Source: Chloracidobacterium sp.
GTDB lineage: Bacteria > Acidobacteriota > Blastocatellia > Pyrinomonadales > Pyrinomonadaceae
Assembly: GCA_016712045.1 (NCBI GenBank)
Contig: JADJRV010000012.1
Span: 108,641 to 172,640 of the forward strand
Length of the DNA stretch: 64,000 bases
Direction: 5' to 3'
Made by a program: the position numbers and the translations under genes. Positions within the stretch are counted from its first letter, which is position 1. Each line of letters begins with the position of its first letter. Shown here piece by piece: positions 27,184 through 35,176 of this stretch. The notes beneath the pieces were generated by a model. That model was not told the origin of the DNA. It did not search any database and saw only the letters and a list, made by a program, of their open reading frames with translations.

Positions 27184-29595
27184 CTATTGACACGCCTCAC
27201 AGGCTTCCGGGTTTTCGAGCGAGCACACAAGTGCTTCCTCATCGGTATAGAGCTTTTTTGGCTCATCGATAACCGACGCTATATTATCCGCTGCAGCGAC
27301 CTGAGCGATGCGTGTTGCTGGCCGCGAACGTAGGTAATAGGTCGTCTTCAGGCCCTTTTGCCACGCGTACATATACATCGACGAGAGCTTGCCGATATTT
27401 GGGCTCTCCATGAACAAGTTGAGCGACGCCGATTGGTCGATAAATGCCCCGCGGTCGGCCATCATGTCGATCAGGGAACGCATAGGTATCTCCCACGCGG
27501 TTCGATAGATCAGCTTTAACTCATCGTTAAATTCTTCGATGTCCTGTACCGAACCCTCGGCGAGCTTGATCTTATTGCGGATCTCGTCGGTCCAGAGCCC
27601 GAGGACCTTGAGTTCTTCAACGAGGTACTTATTGATCTGAACAAAATCACCAGAGAGCGTCTCGCGTTTGAAGAGGTTCGACACCTGCGGCTCGATGCAC
27701 TCGTAACAGCCGGCGATCGATGCGATCGTCGCGGTTGGTGCGATGGCGATCATTAGGCTGTTGCGCAGGCCAGTCGTTTTGATCTTTTCACGGATCGCGT
27801 TCCAACGGCCCATATCGTCGGGCGTTACGCCCCACAGATCAAATTGCAGGTCGCCCTGTGCCGCACGGGTTTCGATAAACGCCGGATGTGCTCCCCTTTC
27901 GACAGCGAGATCGCTTGATGCATTGAGTGCGGCGTAATAGATCTCTTCTTGAATTTTCGCTGAGATGGCGCGAGCCTCATCGGAGTCGAACGCGAGACGC
28001 ATTTGAAAGAAAACGTCCTGCAAGCCCATCAAACCAAGGCCGATGTTGCGCCAGCGGTTATTCGAATCGGCGGTGCTCTGGATCGCGTAGTAATTTAGAT
28101 CGATCACCTTATCAAGCTGGCGGACGGCGAGACGCACGTTGCGGTGCAGCTTTTCGTAGTCAAACTGGCCGTCTTTTACATAGCGTGCCGCGTTGATCGA
28201 ACCGAGATTGCAGACGGCGGTTTCCTTGTCCGACGTGACCTCGATGATCTCGGTGCAAAGATTTGAAAGGTGAACGACGTTCTCCGGCCGGCCTGTTTGG
28301 TTCGATTTACGATTGCTCGAATCTTTGAACGTCATCCAGCCGTTGCCGGTCTGTGCCATCGCACGCATCATCTTGGCGTAGAGATCGCGAGCCTGAACCT
28401 GCCGCATAAAAAGTCCATCGGCTTCGGCCTGAGCATAAGCCGTTTCAAATTCTTCGCCGTAGAGATCGGGGAAATGCGGCACGACCTTTGAATCAAACAG
28501 CGACCAGACGCCGTCATTTTGGACGCGCTTCATAAACAGGTCGGGAATCCAGTTCGCTAGATTTAGATTGTGCGTGCGGCGTGCCTCGTCGCCAGTATTT
28601 TCGCGAAGCTCAAGAAAATCCTCGATATCAGCGTGCCACGTTTCGAGATACACACAGCAAGCCCCTTTGCGTTTGCCGCCCTGATTTACCGCCGACACGC
28701 TCGAATCAAGCGTCTTGAGCCAGGGCACGATGCCGTTCGAGTGGCCGTTGGTGCCGCGGATCAGCGAGCCCTGCGAACGGACGCGGTGATATGCGATGCC
28801 GATGCCGCCGGAGAATTTCGAGAGCATCGCTACGTCAGCATACTTTTTATAAATGCTGTCGAGGCTGTCCAGCGGACTGTCGAGCAGAAAACACGAAGAG
28901 AGCTGTTCGTGACGCGTGCCCGAATTAAAGAGGGTCGGCGTCGATGGCACATACTCAAGCGACGAAAACAAATTGTAGAGATCGATCGCCTCGTGCGGGC
29001 TCTCGGCCAATCCGCAAGCAACACGCATCCAGAAAAATTGCGGCGACTCGATCACGTCTCGTGTCTCCGGATTTTTTAAAAGATACCGGTCATACAATGT
29101 GCGCAGGCCAAAGAATTCAAATTTTGCGTTACGCGTTTGATCGATAGCGTCGTTTAGCTTACGACTGTTCTCAGTTACGAACTGAGCGACACGCTCGCCG
29201 ATCAAACCTTCTTTTACGCCAAAAGCTGTGGATTGCGAAAAAGAATGTATCTCCTGATTGCGAACCTCTTTCTCGATATATTGATTGAGCAGACGGGCGG
29301 CGACACGCGAATATTCCGGTTCCTCAAAGATAAGGCTCGCCGCCGTCTGGATCGACAGCTTGTCCAACTCGCTCGTCGTCGCTCCGTCATACAGCCCGCT
29401 GATCGTTTTGGTCGCGATCCGCATGACATCGACATTGGGCAGCGTCTCGGTGCAACGCGAAATGGCCCGGACGATCTTATTAATATCGACCGGCTCGAGC
29501 GAACCATTTCGTTTTTTGACCTGCATCATTGTCTGGGTCGAATTGTCTGTTTGACGTGTGGCGGCGGTTCCTGTCTGTGTTGCAAAATTATCCAT
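27184..29595 (-). CDS. nrdA: Class I ribonucleotide reductase, large (catalytic) subunit
   Basis: 803 aa. N-terminal ATP cone (VKKRNGSLEPVDINKIVRAI, about 26-115) for allosteric control by ATP/dATP, then the 10-stranded barrel with TPTLFNSGTRHEQLSSCFLL (redox Cys), NLCTEI (Asn, thiyl-radical Cys and Glu) and AVCNLGSINAARY (second redox Cys). The C-terminal tail CSLENPEACEACQ carries a CxxC for thioredoxin-type re-reduction. Converts ribonucleoside diphosphates to deoxy forms with NrdB. Start at 29595; a 413-bp leader with promoter and likely operator lies upstream. Intact. Confidence 0.95.
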   Translation of the reverse strand: MDNFATQTGTAATRQTDNSTQTMMQVKKRNGSLEPVDINKIVRAISRCTETLPNVDVMRIATKTISGLYDGATTSELDKLSIQTAASLIFEEPEYSRVAARLLNQYIEKEVRNQEIHSFSQSTAFGVKEGLIGERVAQFVTENSRKLNDAIDQTRNAKFEFFGLRTLYDRYLLKNPETRDVIESPQFFWMRVACGLAESPHEAIDLYNLFSSLEYVPSTPTLFNSGTRHEQLSSCFLLDSPLDSLDSIYKKYADVAMLSKFSGGIGIAYHRVRSQGSLIRGTNGHSNGIVPWLKTLDSSVSAVNQGGKRKGACCVYLETWHADIEDFLELRENTGDEARRTHNLNLANWIPDLFMKRVQNDGVWSLFDSKVVPHFPDLYGEEFETAYAQAEADGLFMRQVQARDLYAKMMRAMAQTGNGWMTFKDSSNRKSNQTGRPENVVHLSNLCTEIIEVTSDKETAVCNLGSINAARYVKDGQFDYEKLHRNVRLAVRQLDKVIDLNYYAIQSTADSNNRWRNIGLGLMGLQDVFFQMRLAFDSDEARAISAKIQEEIYYAALNASSDLAVERGAHPAFIETRAAQGDLQFDLWGVTPDDMGRWNAIREKIKTTGLRNSLMIAIAPTATIASIAGCYECIEPQVSNLFKRETLSGDFVQINKYLVEELKVLGLWTDEIRNKIKLAEGSVQDIEEFNDELKLIYRTAWEIPMRSLIDMMADRGAFIDQSASLNLFMESPNIGKLSSMYMYAWQKGLKTTYYLRSRPATRIAQVAAADNIASVIDEPKKLYTDEEALVCSLENPEACEACQ

Positions 29596-29657
29596 ATCGA
29601 GTCGTCAATTCTCCTCACGTTGAACTTCGAAAAAAAGGTAACGCTTTAGAGCCGGTC

Positions 29658-29731
29658 GGGGTGAAAAAATGGGCAGAAAGTTCTACCTCCCTGCGTGACG
29701 AAAGCGGCAAGCAGGGCCGTGTTTCACACCT
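29658..29731 (-). promoter_or_regulatory. Candidate structured leader RNA upstream of nrdA
   Basis: Read on the minus strand, GGTGTGAAA can pair with TTTCACCCC to close a junction holding two hairpins: CCCTGC...GCAGGG with a long inner loop, and GGTAGAACTTTCTGCC (6-bp stem, 4-base loop). This three-way arrangement lies about 60 bp before the nrdA ATG. I recognise no riboswitch class; the cobalamin-box signature is absent. It may also be chance folding. Confidence 0.4.
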
Positions 29732-29772
29732 TGATTTTTATGTAAATGTAGGCGGGTCTTTGGATAAAAAAT

Positions 29773-29842
29773 CAAAGGCTTTTCCTACAGTGTTATAGAC
29801 TATATGGTAGTCAAAAGCCTTTGTCAACACAAAATGTAGTGG
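29773..29842 (-). promoter_or_regulatory. nrdA promoter with inverted repeat and NrdR-like box
   Basis: On the minus strand a -35 TTGACA (29822-29827) and -10 TATAGT (29799-29804) are separated by exactly 17 bases. Immediately upstream of the -35, ACACAAAATGTAGTGG (plus-strand 29827-29842) matches 13 of 16 positions of the NrdR box as I remember it; a weaker half-box overlaps the -10 about 30 bp away, close to the usual two-box spacing. A perfect 11-bp inverted repeat, CAAAGGCTTTT / AAAAGCCTTTG (29773-29783 and 29813-29823), brackets the -10. The rest of 29596-30008 also holds a second CAACACAAAAT at 29976-29986. Confidence 0.65.
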
Positions 29843-30008
29843 TTTTGAAATAAGTTTCTAAACCCTGTTTTTACAACATTTAAAGCGCGTTGGGTGATGT
29901 AACGCCTTAAAATCGCAGCGCCGAAAAACGGAGAGCATTATGCAAGTCTAATCTTGTCAAGAATTAAACATTTAGCAACACAAAATTCACTGTAAATTAA
30001 CGCTGTTT

Positions 30009-30776
30009 TTAGGCTTGTTCGATCACTAACTGGTCATAGGCAAACTGCACATTGTCCGGCAAAAGCCGCGAATCGCGTTCGTGCAAGATGTCGTGATTGA
30101 GATGTGTGAGATAGGCGCGTTTTGGCTTTAGGTCCTCGATAATGGCGAGAGCTTCTTCGAGACAAAGATGCGTCGAATGTGGTTTGATTCGAACACAATC
30201 CAGCACAAGAACGTCGAGATCGCGAAGCCCGTTCATCGACGCGGGCGGGATAACCTTGAGGTCTGTCGCATAGGCAAAATCGTTAAATCGATACGCGATG
30301 ACCGGTAGTTTGCCGTGGATGACTTCGAGAGGAGTGATCTCAAGATCATCGCCGATGCAGAACGGTGCATTTGGTATGACGGTGTGCGGAACAAGTTGCG
30401 GTAGGCCGCCGCCGAAATGTGTCGGGTTAAAAATGTATTGAAAGATACGCCGCAGGTCGGTCCAGGCGATCTCGTTAGCATAGACGCCCATCGCACCGTG
30501 TCGAAAATTGAGCGGGCGGATGTCGTCGAGCCCAAACACATGATCAACGTGGCAATGCGTTATCAGTACCGCGTCGAGGTGGCTGATCTTTGCTCGGAGG
30601 GCTTGCTGGCGAAAATCGATCGAGGTGTCAACGAGGATCTTTTTGTCGCGATGTTCTATGAGAATGGAAACACGAAGGCGTTTGTCACGCGGATCATCCG
30701 AGAGGCACGTCTCACAATCACAGCCGATCGAGGGAACGCCGGTCGATGTGCCTGTGCCGAGAAACGTAAGCTTCAT
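30009..30776 (-). CDS. MBL-fold metallohydrolase (PhnP-like)
   Basis: 255 aa. Metallo-beta-lactamase signature THCHVDH (His74, His76, Asp78, His79), further His in HGKLPV and LTHLNHD and an Asp in DLDVLVLD complete a two-metal site. The N-terminal FLGTGTSTGVPSIGCDCETC has the Cys cluster that binds a structural zinc in PhnP-like cyclic phosphodiesterases. Predicted cytoplasmic phosphodiesterase; the exact cyclic nucleotide or phosphonate-derived substrate is unknown. Upstream gene on the same strand is DUF1844. Confidence 0.85.
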   Translation of the reverse strand: MKLTFLGTGTSTGVPSIGCDCETCLSDDPRDKRLRVSILIEHRDKKILVDTSIDFRQQALRAKISHLDAVLITHCHVDHVFGLDDIRPLNFRHGAMGVYANEIAWTDLRRIFQYIFNPTHFGGGLPQLVPHTVIPNAPFCIGDDLEITPLEVIHGKLPVIAYRFNDFAYATDLKVIPPASMNGLRDLDVLVLDCVRIKPHSTHLCLEEALAIIEDLKPKRAYLTHLNHDILHERDSRLLPDNVQFAYDQLVIEQA

Positions 30777-30784
30777 AACGATTT

Positions 30785-30853
30785 GCCACAGAGAGCACAG
30801 AGGAAGCTGAGAAAAGAAAAATTAACTCAGTGTACTCTGTGTGCTCGGTGGCT
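30785..30853. repeat. Inverted nonamer array (CACAGAGAN type)
   Basis: Left arm GCCACAGAGAGCACAGAG, right arm CTCTGTGTGCTCGGTGGC, about 30 bp apart. It joins the start of the MBL gene to the stop of the DUF1844 gene; the last base pairs overlap that stop. Confidence 0.85.
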
Positions 30854-31409
30854 ATTTCTTTCCTAGGATGTCCGCACCGGAGAATTGCTGTGCCGCTTGT
30901 GCTTTTAGCTTTTCTTCGGTCGCACGGACAAGTTGGACATACTGCAAACGCAGATCGGCGAGCAGGCCTTCGAGCAGGCGGTCTTCTTTTGGATGTAGAT
31001 TGCCCTTGGTCTTGTCGCGGATCATCGCGAGCACATCGAGCCAGTATTTGCCTGTATCAAGGTCGAGTGAACGCTTTCCGGTCGCCGGATGCGGTACGGC
31101 TCCGAGCGAGGCGGCAGCGTTGGTTGCGAGGGTCGAGAGAAAATTAACAAAACTCGCCGGATCGTTGGCTCCGGGAATGTCTTCGCCCTCGGTTGCAGCC
31201 GATATTTCTGCTTCCTCGTCCATCGGGTCGATAAAGGTTTCCTCGGCTTGTGGCTCAGATGGAGCGGGCGTTTCAGCCGCCGGAACAGGCGTCCTTACAG
31301 GCTCGGCGTCGAGCGTCACGCCCTCGCGCAAGCTGCCGTCAGAGTTGAATTTACGCTTGTCAGCAACCTTATAGTGAACTTCTTCGTCGTTATCGTCGTG
31401 GCCGATCAT
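30852..31409 (-). CDS. DUF1844 domain protein
   Basis: 185 aa from the ATG at 31409 (MIGHDDNDEE), which has an AGGA about ten bases upstream; an ATG at 31439 adds ten residues, and the far longer open frame overlaps mazG antisense and is rejected. The N-terminal half is acidic and Pro/Ala-rich, probably disordered. The C-terminus has the DUF1844 helical domain: FVNFLSTLATNAAASLGAVP, LDLDTGKYWLDVLAMIRDKT and LHPKEDRLLEGLLADLRLQY. Function unknown; widespread in Acidobacteriota, Deltaproteobacteria and related groups. Confidence 0.8.
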   Translation of the reverse strand: MIGHDDNDEEVHYKVADKRKFNSDGSLREGVTLDAEPVRTPVPAAETPAPSEPQAEETFIDPMDEEAEISAATEGEDIPGANDPASFVNFLSTLATNAAASLGAVPHPATGKRSLDLDTGKYWLDVLAMIRDKTKGNLHPKEDRLLEGLLADLRLQYVQLVRATEEKLKAQAAQQFSGADILGKK

Positions 31410-31469
31410 ATATTTTTTATCCTGTTTCGATAGTAGCATTTTGCCGAAAAAGAATTCAAAATTTAGGCT

Positions 31470-32276
31470 ATGTCCAAAACCTTTGACGAACTCGTTGCCG
31501 TAATGCAGCGGCTGCGCGATCCGGGCGGGTGCCCTTGGGACCACGAGCAAACTTATCAGTCTCTGTCGCAATATCTGCTCGAAGAGGCGTATGAGACCTT
31601 TGACGCGATCCAGGAGGCTGGCGCGACCGGAGACACAACAAACCTTCGCGAAGAGCTTGGCGATCTGTTGCTGCAGGTGGTTTTTCACGCGACGATCGGT
31701 AAGGAACGCGGCGATTTTAATATCGACGATGTTGCGGCGGGCGTCACGCAAAAACTTATCCTGCGTCACCCGCACGTTTTTGGCGACACAAAACTCGAGC
31801 GTGCCGCGGATGTGCTTGATAACTGGGATAAGCTCAAAGCCGATGAGCGGGCGGCGTCGGGCAAGGTCGAAAAGGTGAGCGACTCTATCCTCGACGAAGT
31901 GCCGATACATTTTCCGGCGCTCCTTGAGGGACTAAAGCTGACCAAAAAAGCGTCAAAGACAGGCTTTGATTGGGAAAATGCAGATCAGATATTTGAAAAG
32001 CTGGACGAAGAAACTGGTGAACTGCGAGCCGCGATCAAATCCGGCGACACGGCAAACGCAGCCGAAGAGATCGGCGATCTACTGTTTGTCGTAATGAACC
32101 TCGCTAGACACTTGGGTGTCGAGCCCGAGACGGCTTTGAAGAAAACTAACCGAAAGTTTCGTGAAAGATTTAAGTTTATCGAGGATGAGCTAAAGCGAAA
32201 AGGAACTACGCTAGATGACGCAAGCATCGGTGAAATGGACGCTCTTTGGAATGAGGCTAAAGCGGCGGCAAAATAA
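31470..32276 (+). CDS. mazG: Nucleoside triphosphate pyrophosphohydrolase
   Basis: 268 aa, two MazG domains. The N-terminal domain carries GGCPWDHEQTYQSLSQYLLE, EEAYETFDAI and REELGDLLLQVVFHA (Mg-binding Glu/Asp). The second contains FEKLDEETGELRAAI and AEEIGDLLFVVMNLA. Hydrolyses (d)NTPs to NMP and pyrophosphate, a house-cleaning enzyme that also lowers ppGpp in E. coli. Divergent from the DUF1844 gene and convergent with mazF 6 bp downstream. Upstream CAAAAT-7 bp-ATG spacing would allow a leaderless start. Confidence 0.93.
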   Translation: MSKTFDELVAVMQRLRDPGGCPWDHEQTYQSLSQYLLEEAYETFDAIQEAGATGDTTNLREELGDLLLQVVFHATIGKERGDFNIDDVAAGVTQKLILRHPHVFGDTKLERAADVLDNWDKLKADERAASGKVEKVSDSILDEVPIHFPALLEGLKLTKKASKTGFDWENADQIFEKLDEETGELRAAIKSGDTANAAEEIGDLLFVVMNLARHLGVEPETALKKTNRKFRERFKFIEDELKRKGTTLDDASIGEMDALWNEAKAAAK

Positions 32277-32282
32277 GACAAC

Positions 32283-32603
32283 CTACTCAGCGAACATCTC
32301 TTGCAGCCGTTCGAGCGTAGCCTTTTGGGCGGCTTTGCTGATCTCACCGATCTTTTTTACAAGCCTGACAGTATCGACGACGCGTATTTGATCGAGGACG
32401 ATCGCGCGTTCGCTATTGAGAAACGTGACCGGGATGCGGGTCGGATATTTTGGCCCTGCGGACGAGAGCGGGGCGATGATGACGTTCGTGATGTTGCGGT
32501 TCATCTCGTTGGGCGAAACAACAACGCAAGGCCGCGTATTCTTAGCGTCCTTTGACGCCTCAGCGTCCAGATTGACAAGATAAACTTCAAATCGTTTTAC
32601 CAT
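32283..32603 (-). CDS. MazF/PemK-type endoribonuclease toxin
   Basis: 106 aa from the ATG at 32603 (MVKRFEVYLVNLD); a GTG two codons earlier is possible. Typical CcdB/PemK fold features: KNTRPCVVVSPNEMN, TNVIIAPLSSAGPKYPTRIP, VLDQIRVVDTVRLVKKIGEI with the Arg and Ser/Thr positions of MazF-like ribonucleases. Cleaves mRNA at short sequences when free of antitoxin. The start overlaps the antitoxin stop by seven bases, giving the standard antitoxin-first order. Confidence 0.9.
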   Translation of the reverse strand: MVKRFEVYLVNLDAEASKDAKNTRPCVVVSPNEMNRNITNVIIAPLSSAGPKYPTRIPVTFLNSERAIVLDQIRVVDTVRLVKKIGEISKAAQKATLERLQEMFAE

Positions 32604-32845
32604 TGCCACTCCTTTTTCTCGAAAGCGGTCGGTGCATTGCCGTCCGGTAGTTCGTCATCCTCATTTTCGGCCATCGTCTTAAAAGCATCGTCCCAACCGG
32701 CACGAGCCTTTTGGGTGTTGCGGATAAGGATGCCGTCCGGGTGCAGTTCGAGATCCACCTCTCCGGTGATGCGGGTTTCTTCGAGCAGCACTTTTGGGAT
32801 ACGAATTCCCTGTGAATTACCGATCTGGATGATCTGGGTTTTCAT
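32597..32845 (-). CDS. MazE-type antitoxin (AbrB/SpoVT-like)
   Basis: 82 aa. N-terminal swapped-hairpin AbrB domain (KTQIIQIGNSQGIRIPKVLL, VDLELHPDGILIRN) that binds DNA and controls the operon, followed by a C-terminal acidic tail (ENEDDELPDGNAPTAFEKKE) of the kind that wraps the toxin. Precedes and overlaps mazF. The ATG is near an A+T-rich promoter region; an operator would be expected at 32846-32876. Identity is strong. Confidence 0.9.
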   Translation of the reverse strand: MKTQIIQIGNSQGIRIPKVLLEETRITGEVDLELHPDGILIRNTQKARAGWDDAFKTMAENEDDELPDGNAPTAFEKKEWQW

Positions 32846-32876
32846 AATTACATCGTAATTACATCAATAATTTTCG

Positions 32877-34160
32877 TCAACCGATCTTGGTGACGCCATT
32901 CATATATTTGTGTAATATTTCGGGCACGAGAATGCTACCGTCGGCCTGTTGATAATTCTCGATTATCGCTATCCATGTCCGGCCAACGGCGAGGCCGCTG
33001 CCGTTGAGCGTGTGGACAAACTCAGGCTTAGCTCCGCCCGCACGGCGAAAGCGCAGATTCATACGTCGGGCCTGAAAGTCGCCGCAGTTTGAGCAGCTTG
33101 ATATTTCACGAAAAGTTTTTTGCGAGGGAAGCCAGACCTCGATGTCGTATGTCTTTTTCGCACCAAAGCCCATGTCGCCGGTCGAGAGAACTATCGTACG
33201 GTATGGCAGCCCCAAAAGCTGCAAGATACGCTCGGCATTGGCTGTCAGCTTTTCGTGCTCATCCTCAGAGTTTTCAGGCATGGCGAGTTTTACCAGCTCG
33301 ACCTTTTCAAATTGATGCTGACGGATCAGGCCGCGCGTGTCGCGTCCGTAACTGCCGGCTTCACTGCGAAAACACGGCGTGTATGCGGTGTAATATTTTG
33401 GCAGATCGGTGGCATCGAGGATCTCTTCGGCGTGATAATTCGTCACCGGGACTTCGGCAGTTGGTATCAACGCAAAGCCGCGGTCGTCTTTGATGTGAAA
33501 CAGATCGTCCTCAAATTTTGGCAGTTGATTTGTGCCGAAAAGTGCGGTGCGGTTTACTAGAAACGGCGGCAGAGTCTCGGTGTAGCCATGCTCGGTCGTG
33601 TGGACGTCGAGCATAAAATTGATAAGTGCTCGGCTCAGACGCGCACCCGCACCGTTGAGGATCGCAAAGCGTGAACCGGCGATCTTTGTCGCACGCTCAA
33701 AATCGATGATGCCGAGAGCCTCGCCAAGGTCAACGTGGTCTTTTGGCTCAAAATCAAATTCGAGAGCCTCTCCCCAGCGGCGGATCTCTTTATTTGCAGA
33801 TTCGTCAGCACCGACAGGTACGTCGGCTGCGGGAATGTTTGGAAGTCCTGACAACAGTTCACGCATTGCAGCGTCAGCCTCATCGCGTTTTGTCTCAAGC
33901 TCGGTTTGCTGATCTTTGAGACCGGCAACCTCGGCTTTTTTCGCCTCGGCCTCTTCGCGGTTACCCGACTGCATCAGAGAGCCGATCTCTTTGCTGGCGG
34001 CATTGCGGGCTTGGTTGATACTGTCGGCTTCGCCAATCACACGGCGACGCTCGGCGTCTAGCTCGACAAATGTGTCCAGCGCTTCGGCGGGGAAATTACG
34101 TGTCCCGAGCGCCGTTCGAACTGCATCAAGATTTTCTCTAACAAAATTTAAATCCAACAT
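32877..34160 (-). CDS. serS: Seryl-tRNA synthetase
   Basis: 427 aa. The N-terminal antiparallel coiled coil (about 30-100, with QARNAASKEIGSLMQSGNRE) binds the tRNA extra arm. Class II core: TAEVPVTNYHAEE, motif 2 TPCFRSEAGSYGRDTRGLIR and motif 3 NGSGLAVGRTWIAIIENYQ. Charges tRNA-Ser with serine. Full length, intact. Next gene downstream is the mazEF pair, 31 bp away; the upstream space is divergent with galU. Confidence 0.96.
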   Translation of the reverse strand: MLDLNFVRENLDAVRTALGTRNFPAEALDTFVELDAERRRVIGEADSINQARNAASKEIGSLMQSGNREEAEAKKAEVAGLKDQQTELETKRDEADAAMRELLSGLPNIPAADVPVGADESANKEIRRWGEALEFDFEPKDHVDLGEALGIIDFERATKIAGSRFAILNGAGARLSRALINFMLDVHTTEHGYTETLPPFLVNRTALFGTNQLPKFEDDLFHIKDDRGFALIPTAEVPVTNYHAEEILDATDLPKYYTAYTPCFRSEAGSYGRDTRGLIRQHQFEKVELVKLAMPENSEDEHEKLTANAERILQLLGLPYRTIVLSTGDMGFGAKKTYDIEVWLPSQKTFREISSCSNCGDFQARRMNLRFRRAGGAKPEFVHTLNGSGLAVGRTWIAIIENYQQADGSILVPEILHKYMNGVTKIG

Positions 34161-34300
34161 AGAAAAATGTAGCTACAATGTTATCACATCGCGGGGCGCG
34201 GTTTCGGCTGACATTAAAATGGTTGTTTCTTGACTCTTTTTAGCCTAAAATCAACCATTCGTCGTCGGCAAAAGACGTTTCGAATTTATCAAAGTTTAGT

Positions 34301-35176
34301 ATGGCCAACAAAATTCGCAAAGCTGTTTTCCCCGCCGCAGGTTTAGGGACCCGGTTTCTGCCGGCGACAAAATCGAGCCCTAAGGAAATGCTCCCGCTGG
34401 TGGACAAACCGCTCATCCAGTACGCCGTCGAAGAAGCGGTCGCGAGCGGCATCGAGTCGATCCTGATAATCACTGGCCGTGATAAGAGCGCGATCGAAAA
34501 TCATTTTGATATATCGTTTGAGCTTGAGCAGTTGCTCAAAGAGCGTGGCAAAGACGAGATGTTTGCCCAAGTCCGGGCCGTGTCGGACATCGCCAAGATC
34601 AGCTACACGCGGCAAAAACAGGCCCTGGGTCTAGGCCATGCGATCTATCAGGCAAAAGATTTTGCAGGAAATGAACCGTTTGCCGCTCTGCTCGCCGACG
34701 ATATTGTTGACAGCGAGAAACCTGCATTAAAACAAATGATCGAGGTGTTTGAAAAATACAATGCCCCGGTGATCGCGACGATGCAGGTCGATGGCGAGGC
34801 GATCTCGCGTTTTGGCGTGATCGACGCCGACGAGGTCGAACCCGGAGTCTATAAAATAAATGACATGGTCGAAAAACCGGCCTACGCCGATGCCCCTTCG
34901 GACCTCGCGATCATCGGCCGCTACATTTTCACACCGGATATTTTTGAGGCTATCGAACAAACAACCCCCGGCTCAGGCGGTGAGATACAGATCACCGACG
35001 CGATGCGGCTCTTGCTCAAAAAACGTCCCTTTTACGCCGTCAAACTCGAAGGCACACGGCATGACGCGGGCGACAAACTCGGGTTTTTGATCGCAACGGT
35101 CGAACTTGCGCTAAAACGCGAAGACCTCGGGGATGAATTTCGAAACTATCTGAAGTCGCTCGATCTAAACGCGTGA
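34301..35176 (+). CDS. galU: UTP--glucose-1-phosphate uridylyltransferase
   Basis: 291 aa. Nucleotidyltransferase signature FPAAGLGTRFLPATKSSPKE (about 10-29), KPLIQYAVEEA, RQKQALGLGHAIYQAKDF and the metal-site segment ALLADDIVD. Makes UDP-glucose for envelope polysaccharides, linking to the glycosyltransferase at 3381 and LPS synthesis. Stop TGA is directly abutted by the MFS stop on the other strand (TGATCA). Identity secure. Confidence 0.95.
   Translation: MANKIRKAVFPAAGLGTRFLPATKSSPKEMLPLVDKPLIQYAVEEAVASGIESILIITGRDKSAIENHFDISFELEQLLKERGKDEMFAQVRAVSDIAKISYTRQKQALGLGHAIYQAKDFAGNEPFAALLADDIVDSEKPALKQMIEVFEKYNAPVIATMQVDGEAISRFGVIDADEVEPGVYKINDMVEKPAYADAPSDLAIIGRYIFTPDIFEAIEQTTPGSGGEIQITDAMRLLLKKRPFYAVKLEGTRHDAGDKLGFLIATVELALKREDLGDEFRNYLKSLDLNA

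Noticed and set aside
29596..30008. Cobalamin riboswitch before nrdA
   Set aside because: The class-defining box sequences are not present and the enzyme is class I, not the cobalamin-dependent class II.
30852..31910. Full 352-codon frame for the DUF1844 gene
   Set aside because: The first 150 codons lie antisense to mazG and look like non-coding translation; the ATG at 31409 has a ribosome site and gives family-like length.
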